Shown piece after piece: positions 57,175-64,000 of a DNA stretch of 64,000 bases. The DNA comes from Hexactinellida sp. DTS-2022 (Eukaryota; Porifera; Hexactinellida). The DNA is taken from the NCBI GenBank assembly GCA_028753945.1, contig JAPNXP010000017.1, positions 682,001 to 746,000 of the forward strand, written 5' to 3'. The stretch's first letter is position 1. Each line of letters opens with the position of its first letter. A program made the position numbers and the translations under genes. Below the pieces are notes generated by a model that saw only the letters and a list, made by a program, of their open reading frames with translations, ran no database searches and had not been told where the DNA came from.

Positions 57175-57659
57175 ATATGTCACTTGTACAATAAATTCGA
57201 AATGCCTAGATTTTCTGAAGCAATTCAAGATTCTAATAATGAACAAAAATATTCCCTCAATAAAAAATTTAATCAGCACATCAGCAATACTATTCCACGT
57301 GACTTGAAATGGGTATTGGTAATGGATAGCACTTGGGGACGAGATAACTCAATGTTTTGCATTATTTTCATTTGAGTTATCATATTAGATGAAAAGACTT
57401 ATAAATTCAGAATTTCTAAATCTATTTCCAAAATCTGACGTCATCATAATTTTTATTTGTCATAATTCAAACAATTAGAGTTTATCTATATTTTACTCTA
57501 AAATATAGTTTTGCATACGTATACGTAGTGATCACAAGCAAGCTAGTAATAAAATAGCTCGTGAATTTCCTGAATTTACATAGTAAGTAGCAACCAAAAT
57601 TAATCATAAAGGAAATCGAGATTAATTATAAAATTGCACAATGTATCGAGTCCGTCGGG

Positions 57660-57985
57660 TCATTATACTATTAAAACACCAGGCTGTGTGTATAATATTT
57701 GGTTCCGAGTTGATTGAAGAAACTGGACGGTTTCCAAATCCAATTTTGGAAAACAATTGGCCCCGACAACAAGTTGAAGTTACACTCAAAATTACCCAAT
57801 CATCGCCAACTTTTGATTTCATTGTCACATTTTGAAGCGTGTATTTTTGAAAATTCAATTAGTCGCTCATAAAAACCTGAAAAGTAATAAACAAGTACAT
57901 TGATGAGAATGACGACATAATCATTGAAAATTCACTATTTAAATTGGAGTATTTCAAGGCAATTTACTCTATAATTAACGCTAGA
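57660..57985 (+). mobile_element. Helitron fragment G
   Basis: Starts TCATTATACTATTAAAACAC and contains GGTTCCGAGTTGATTGAAGA, as in the family at 11667. It fades near 57985 without a clear CTRR end. Confidence 0.6.
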
Positions 57986-58051
57986 TTAATGAAATTGTCT
58001 TGACCTAGTGTATGAACTATAATTTTAATATAATTATGATTGAGGTTTTAC

Positions 58052-58327
58052 CTGATCATAGTTAACAGTAAAGTGAGCGATTCCACTATAAGCTGGTCTT
58101 CTCAATCCAAATGAAATATCTATATACTGAGAATAGAAAGCTGAAACATATCCCATGTTGGAGCTATATTGATTTTGAAGGAAAATACCCTCAATTATGG
58201 GTCTTAATTTTTGGATTTGTTCTGAGAGAAATATTAATGACTCTATCCCGATTATTCGGAGGCGAAGACCAAACATTAAATTATCTTCAGATAGGAGACC
58301 CAAAACAGTAGATGTATTAGGAAACAT
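58052..58327 (-). CDS. VPS50: VPS50 (syndetin/CCDC132) homologue, penultimate exon
   Basis: The minus-strand frame carries the segment that precedes the last exon in VPS50 proteins: RIIGIESLIFLSEQIQKLRP, later VSAFYSQYIDISFGLRRPAY and FTVNYDQ. The exon ends at 58052 with CAG|GTAAAA, and its phase fits the exon beginning at 43455, so the two encode one continuous protein through a 14.6 kb intron. The 5' border is uncertain: the stretch starting near SEDNLMFG (about 58290) is the first convincing part, and a pyrimidine-rich ..CTGAAG acceptor lies just before it; 58327 is only the most upstream in-frame ATG. Earlier exons should lie beyond 58.3 kb, but I could not identify any in the remaining window. 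Confidence 0.75.
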
Positions 58328-58425
58328 CCCTAAGAAATACCATAATACAATTATTATACAAATAACGAGGAAAATAAAAATGACAAGGTAAATAATAAGT
58401 ATTCATAGAAAAGTGGTATTATAAC

Positions 58426-58928
58426 CAGACCTGGGGCTAATTACTAGTGAGTGATTAAGATTACGATTGCGATTACATCCGTCAGAAAAATTTTTTATGA
58501 TTACGATTACAGGAAATGTTGTAATCGATTATAATCGATTACAATTGAATACAATTTCATTTTCTTTACCATGCAATCACGATTGTTCGATTACCCCCGG
58601 AGTTTCATCCGCACGAAAAGTATGGCCCGTGTGCATGGGGGTAGCCACCAAGAATTATTTGTAGGGGTCGGATATATGTTTGGGAGAGCAATGAGGTCAG
58701 CGAACCCTCAAACTATGTCCTTATTGAAAGTTATTGTGGAATATTTGGGGGGGGGGGCCTGGACCGCTTGGTGCCATACCTTGGGCTGATTACTAGTGGG
58801 TGATTACGATTACGATTACGATTACATCCTTCAAAAAAAGCTTGATTATGATTACGATTACGATTACTGGAAAAGTTGCAATCGATTACAATCGATTACG
58901 ATTGTAATAGTAGTCAGCCCCAAGCCTG
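58426..58928. mobile_element. hAT-type MITE rich in GATTAC, 503 bp
   Basis: CAGACCTGGGGCTAATTAC at the left and CAGCCCCAAGCCTG at the right, with an exact 8-bp duplication ATTATAAC (58418-58425, 58929-58936). A second left-end-like block (CCTTGGGCTGATTACTAG) at 58779 suggests an internal duplication or nested copy. The interior includes an eleven-base G-run. Confidence 0.85.
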
Positions 58929-58936
58929 ATTATAAC

Positions 58937-60909
58937 TATAATCAAGATTACGAAGAATTAATATAAATCGGACGGCTAGATAATATAAGATTTTATGCCC
59001 ACTCTAATAACTAGAATCAAAATTTGTTGTCAAATGTATCCAAAGATTACGAGCATATTATATTCGATATTTGGTAAATCGCTTAGAGTAACTTGGCCAA
59101 ATGGTATTCAAATCTGAAATCAGAATTTGTTTATTCTTATTCCCCAATAATAATCCTATAATTACAAATTCTTGAAGTACCCTCTTGTAGTCATGATAAA
59201 CTCATATTCGAACAGTGTACTATGGGGACTAGTTTCAGTGAAAGGTTCAAATCAATCGCACATGTAGTTTTGTTGTAGCAGTCGTTTGGAAATTCATTTC
59301 CTATGATATTTTCATTAAATCGATTCCAAAGCAACCTAAATTATACTGCAAATATCTAAGCTTATATAATAGCAGTAATGTGTTAAGTGTTTGAGTGGCA
59401 TGTTTACATAATACTTTAGGGAGTGGACCCATTTTATTCATTTAACCAAAGTATTTTCAAAGTTATAGCCCTATAAAGTCCAGAGAAGTATGAGATCATC
59501 ATTTTTTGGAGAGAAAAAGTTCGTTACTCCCCTGTCATGTAGCCAGATTAATGAAACTACTAAATTTAGGTTCCCTCCCAACAATACTATATACTCCCCT
59601 CTCAAAAGCATTCGTACTCCTTAACTATATTAATTGAGAATAGACTATTATAGTATTATTATTATTAAAGTGTATTGTATTCAAAATAAATGGGATATTT
59701 CAACTTTGATTTCAGAAACGTTATATACGCATGCGACTTATAAATTGTAGAAGCTTTCAACTCAATTACATATTGATTAGGTTGGAAAAGTTGGGAACAT
59801 CTGAAATCAAAATTGCATACTCCAAATATTTTAGACTACGAATACTTTTGAGAGGGCAGGGTATATATAATAGTTCTGTTTCAAGTTTCAATTGATTATG
59901 ATTATTACTCATCAAGTTAGACTAAATAAGATTTGAAAAATCTAACTTCCTTATAGAAATACAATTTCTCCTACTTGATCCCTTCTCCTTGATAAGCTAA
60001 CATATAGCTAAATTCTTTAATAAGCAATTTTGAAATTATTGAATTTACTTTTTGTCGACCAATAATCGAGTCATTGACACAGACGAAAGAATCATCCCAT
60101 CCACATGTGATCTAAAATCCTCTCAACAAAATGTTTTTAAGGAGACTAACTGCAGAATAGTTTGTTTAAAAAGGTTTAGTGTTTAAAATGCACAGTATAG
60201 TTATTTAGCAAAGATCTTGGCAACTTGAGACCGCCTTTGTCTTTTCGTCCACAAATGCACTGCATAGTGGATACAGGATCGTTGTTGGGGGATTTTTACA
60301 AGTCACAGTCTGAGTTTTTGAGTAATGACCGAAGTATACTAGTATTTCCTGATAGTATAGTGTTTGCCCGAAAGACTACCGCGGAAAAAGCGTTTCCACC
60401 AGCCCCGGTATTTCTAGAAAAGGGCCGTTTTTCCGGACACTGGATACAAATGTGATTACTGACAACACCTCTTTACGACTAACTAATAATCTACACCCTA
60501 ATATCTGTCGATATTAGGAGAAACTCTATAAGAGGATCAGTCTGTAATTCCCATTGAAAACGAATTTATAGCCTTCATCTAATAAATATGTACACAAATT
60601 CGGTATTGCCCGATTTGTATTTCCAAGGGCATCAAAAGTTTGTAATGAGAAGCCATGTTTCTCAGTCTCTCCATGCACTCAGCTAATCAATATACTTCTT
60701 AAAAATATCCATCACTAACGACTAGTGCGTTTCTCACTAAGTTTGGGGGAAATCTCTTTTACCGCAAGTAACCCATTGTAAATCATGCATCGACATGAGG
60801 GTGCTGTAATTTTTCAAGAAAATATTGACGGATTGTTCTGGTTATTTTAGATCGAATATTATTAAGTACTGACGACAGATTGTTTATTATTTCCAGAGCT
60901 TAGTCATCA
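58937..60909. other. Long stretch without a recognised gene
   Basis: AT-rich sequence upstream (on the minus strand) of the VPS50 exon. Further VPS50 exons would be expected here or beyond the window, but I recognise none. The 76-codon plus-strand frame at 60225-60455 has no credible family. Confidence 0.4.
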
Positions 60910-60941
60910 AAACGAACGAATATTCGAATATTCGTTCGTTT
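60910..60941. repeat. Perfect 32-base palindrome
   Basis: AAACGAACGAATATTCG and its exact reverse complement meet without a loop. A further GAATATTCGTTT lies 25 bases downstream. It is probably the core of a short GTTCG-type MITE. Confidence 0.9.
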
Positions 60942-61180
60942 AGAAAAAAGTTTGTTCGTTACATATCGAATATTCGTTTCAGCCCTAAATATTATATACT
61001 AGTAGGAAATATCAATCAATGAATCATTATAATATTCACATTCATGAGTAGATAAGTAAATGTTCTCGCAAGTCAAATTAGCTTAGTTATATTCAATTCT
61101 AATATTTTGTAGCCAGAGCTTTCTTCTTGTTGACCTCCTTGAGTCTTTTGGGAAAGCTTTCGAACAACTAGTTCATACTG

Positions 61181-61730
61181 CCCGGCCAAAAGTATTTGAT
61201 CAGCAATAATTTGTATTCATACATTCAAGCTTGGAGCAGCATAATAACAGTTGTAGAGGTTTCAGCATGTATGTTTACATAAAACGATATGTTCAGTATA
61301 CTAAGATGACAATTTTATAAATTCACATTGTATCGAGGTGTTAAACTCATTAACTATATAATGAGCTAAATAAATTTATGATTTATGATCATTAATAAGC
61401 AAATTAGAATCTACAAATTCTGATTTCAGATTTGAATTCAACGTGGTAGAATTACTCTAGGTGCTTAATTTCAAATCATTAGATTATTTTACTGAGATGC
61501 AGCCACATTCCCATTAGTGCCACTTGTACCACAACTGGTAAGTGGAAGACATTTATGCCACTTCATAGATATTTTCAAAAAGAGCATGAAATAGGCATAT
61601 TTTAAATTTATAAATATAGTAAGATATTTATAGTCATTTTAGAGTAGTTTAAACAGCAGTCAATAAGTTACCAGACGAATATTGTGTCTACATTAGAATT
61701 TGTGTGGTTCAAATACTTTTGGTTAGTGAG
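61181..61730 (+). repeat. Dispersed non-coding repeat, copy 2
   Basis: Aligns over its whole length with 20392-20945 in the same orientation. Shared blocks include TTAAACTCATTAACTATATA, TTAGATTTGAAT-like and CAGCCACATTCCC. No coding frame. Confidence 0.75.
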
Positions 61731-61917
61731 TTTATGTTCGACACTTAGCTTATCTCATTCATCTAATAAGGAAGATCTGAACCTGGAGGAGTTCTCGGTT
61801 GTGGATTCTTCTTTCGAAGTCTTTCACCAATAAGTCAATGGGATGATATCGGAAGATTTGGGGGGCCAGGTTAATAGAGAAATCCTCTTCCTGCCGAATC
61901 GAATGATTGATTTCTAT

Positions 61918-62008
61918 TTAACCGGCCGTTGTTTATTCTTTAGCCACCAGAAAAAGTGAGGTGGTGTCTTAATTATCCACCGTCAAAATGTCACTTTGTC
62001 GTGCACTG
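61918..62008 (-). mobile_element. Partial hAT-type MITE
   Basis: Inverted match to the first 90 bases of the MITE at 7049-7355 (GTGGTGTCTTAATTATCCAC and TTTGTCGTGCACTG). Confidence 0.7.
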
Positions 62009-62669
62009 TAACTAATACTTTCTAGTGCCATCCAATTTTCTGGAGAAAATTGGAGATAATGGAAATAGCATCGCATTGCGTTTTTCACTGCTACTTTATA
62101 TTAATCCTACGACACCGATGCGTTCAAGTGTTTCTCAGTCAGAATTTGTCAAACATAAATTTATTAATAATGGCTACTATATAGCTCTCCATGGACTCCA
62201 CCTTCACTTGAAGATTTCACTCTCTAATTCAGATAGCAAATTGCTTAGATGGTTCTACCAGTTATACTATTTACAATCAGCACAGTACTCATACCTCCAC
62301 AAATCTTTTTAACTTTATTGACAGCGACCATTTTTTATTTGTGCTTCTAAAGAAAATAAGAGCAACATCAGCAGTTTATGACTGAGTCAATCAATCCAGA
62401 CACAGATAAAGTGACAATTGAAGGTCATAATATTTCAGATAATGAGCTTGTAGGATTGACTGGGAAAATGGAGCAATTCGTCTATTCTTGTTTGTTCAAA
62501 TCAACTATATGTATTCATGAACACAGGGAACTACTGCAATGCAACTGTTTACCAATGAACATTGTGTATACGAGTAGCCACTGAGCGTATTAAGAGAGTG
62601 AAGATTTTTTGACATTCTAGAAATGTCTGCAGGGAATTGAAATCAGGGAATTCTCGGCATGGTCGTAAA

Positions 62670-64000
62670 GGGATTTGTATAGAGCATAGCCTACTCTATA
62701 TATGGCCTGACAGTAACCTATAAAATATGGACCAAGGATGAAGGAGAAGATGGTAATATTTATCCAAACCACAATATTTAATTTCAAAAATAATAATAAT
62801 AATCAACCACATTAATTAGAAATATTCTTGAAATATATACAACTATTGATCAGATTTTATTCCAAACTCTTCTATTGAGGTACAATCTCATCCTTTTAAT
62901 TTCGCTTTGGTATTTTATTCATATTAGCTTCTATTCATGCCCAACTCGTGTTCTGTCCCCGATTGCAAGAGCAACTACAACCTGGATGACCATGTTCCTG
63001 TTTTCAAGATGACTCAAAATCCACCTGAATCATGCATGGACATGCGCTCTTCGTCGTGAGGATATTGGTGACCTGAAGGTGGTCTATGTATGTATCAAAC
63101 ATTTTCAGAAAGAAGACATAGGCTACACTTTCAAAGTCCCAAAGGAGATGGTACTTTTACTGAAGTACCGCGGGCGAAGCCAAAGCTGAAGGAAGCCGCT
63201 GTACCAAGTTTACTACCTCGCTGCCCAGCGTATTTTTCAACCAAACCTACCAAACAGAATCGCTTGTCATACGATACAAAAGAGGAAGACTTGATGAACC
63301 AAATACTACAACTCAGCATGAGATCCGAGAGTCAAGAGAAAGAGAAGTTTGTGGTCAACTCTCTACAGGACTTGAAAAATAAGTTATCCTTGATTTCTTT
63401 ACCTAATAGTTGGTTGGTGTGGTTCCGTAATGAGAGTAACATAGTGTTTGTCCTCGCTAAAATGGCTGAAAAAAATATCTCCGTAGATTTGTACCTTGAA
63501 ATCAATGCTTATCTATCCACCTCAGCCTATTTTAATGGACAGAGTATATCCGTTCCCATTGCTGCAATTAGTGACATTCAAGAAATTGAATCTGTTTTGC
63601 AGGAACTTGCTTTAAAATACAACTCTAGTTCTTATTGTGATTATCCCCTTAAGTTCGGTTGTGCATCCTTTGAAGATGTATGTCAATTATATAATTCAGT
63701 AAGAACAAGTTTAGCCAAGTTAGCTCCTCATTTGACTTTGAAGTCCTGTTTTCCGTCTAGCATAGAGCGTCAAATGTCAAACTGGTTTTGAAAGTCGTTA
63801 ACGAAATAACAATATCTGCGCTAAAGATCCAGAACGAATTGCGTTATCCAGAATATAGAAAGAATACTCCGGAGTTTGTTGATACCCTTCTTACTGTTTG
63901 GAAATTATTCAAAGTTAATACACCATTTAAAGGAATACGTTTGAACGATAATTTCTCAAGACCTTTGACTTTGAATGACGAGCGATTTCCATTTTTGACT
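62670..64000 (+). pseudogene. P-element-like (THAP9-type) transposon, family I, copy 4, runs off window
   Basis: The left end near 62685-62770 matches the end of the copy at 32015. The THAP finger starts at ATG 62938 (MPNSCSVPDCKSNY, then DHVPVFKM) but is shifted once near 63030; it resumes as VYVCIKHF (C-x2-H) near 63085. The frame 63090-63791 is the longest intact N-terminal half in the window: RLSYDTKEEDLMNQ, SLPNSWLVWFRNES, ISDIQEIESVLQELALKY, FEDVCQLYNSVRTSLAKLAP and CFPSSIERQ, then another shift at 63775. The catalytic blocks seen in copies 1 and 3 as QMDEIH are missing between ALKY and FEDV, where only a short joining segment exists, so a deletion is likely. The element continues past 64000. 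Confidence 0.8.

Noticed and set aside
60225-60455. Frame with a VDTGS string that might be an aspartic protease
   Set aside because: No hydrophobic flank, no ILG motif and no retroelement domain nearby; chance is more likely.

Overview
The window is AT-rich, repeat-saturated nuclear DNA from an animal, most likely an invertebrate. The reasons are two spliced exons of a conserved endosomal trafficking gene (VPS50/syndetin) separated by a very large intron, THAP-domain P-element-like transposases, a Penelope-like element with a GIY-YIG domain, Helitrons, mariner and hAT/pogo-type MITEs, and no sign of operons or ribosome binding sites. The species cannot be named from the sequence alone. Nearly everything outside the host exons is mobile DNA, much of it nested, so ages can be ordered by insertion.

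Layout. 1-9.2 kb: a Ty3/gypsy pol relic whose integrase reading frame is split by a 6.7 kb foldback DNA transposon (1441-8119). That transposon has about 700 bp terminal inverted repeats, a 9-bp target duplication, and a decayed minus-strand gene for a transposase-like protein with an OTU cysteine-protease domain, preceded by a membrane-segment/2A-like peptide exon. A gypsy tail and LTR follow. 9.3-12.7 kb: TA-type MITEs, a 33-bp minisatellite, a THAP/P-like transposase relic and two abutting Helitrons. 13-19 kb: pogo-, hAT- and TTAA-type non-autonomous elements, including a three-level nest, and another Helitron. 20.4-29 kb: a dispersed non-coding repeat, then a second P-like family (THAP domain, about 310 bp TIRs) into which a gypsy element with a short LTR has inserted on the minus strand. 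29.8-31.7 kb: GC-run MITEs and one probable host terminal exon with a C-terminal membrane segment. 32-36 kb: a third P-like copy, itself hit by a 503-bp and a 50-bp hAT-type insertion. 36.5-42.6 kb: a TTAA-flanked element, MITEs, hairpins and sequence in which I see no gene.

42.95-58.3 kb is the VPS50 locus on the minus strand. The last exon (42952-43455) and the preceding exon (58052-about 58327) join in frame through consensus splice sites. The 14.6 kb intron between them holds a Penelope-like element (45.1-48.3 kb) with two MITEs in it, a 5 kb inverted-repeat structure (48.4-53.5 kb), Helitron pieces, a mariner transposase relic (55.5-56.2 kb) and hAT MITEs. 58.4-64 kb: a GATTAC-rich hAT MITE, a second copy of the 20.4 kb dispersed repeat, and the 5' part of a fourth P-like element running off the window.

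Most transposon genes carry frameshifts and stops. The gypsy element at 24.6-28.5 kb retains the most domains (zinc knuckles, protease, RT, RNase H, integrase) but has lost its 5' end. The most unusual object is the 1441-8119 element, which links a 9-bp target duplication, long TIRs, an OTU-domain transposase gene and a 2A-like peptide.
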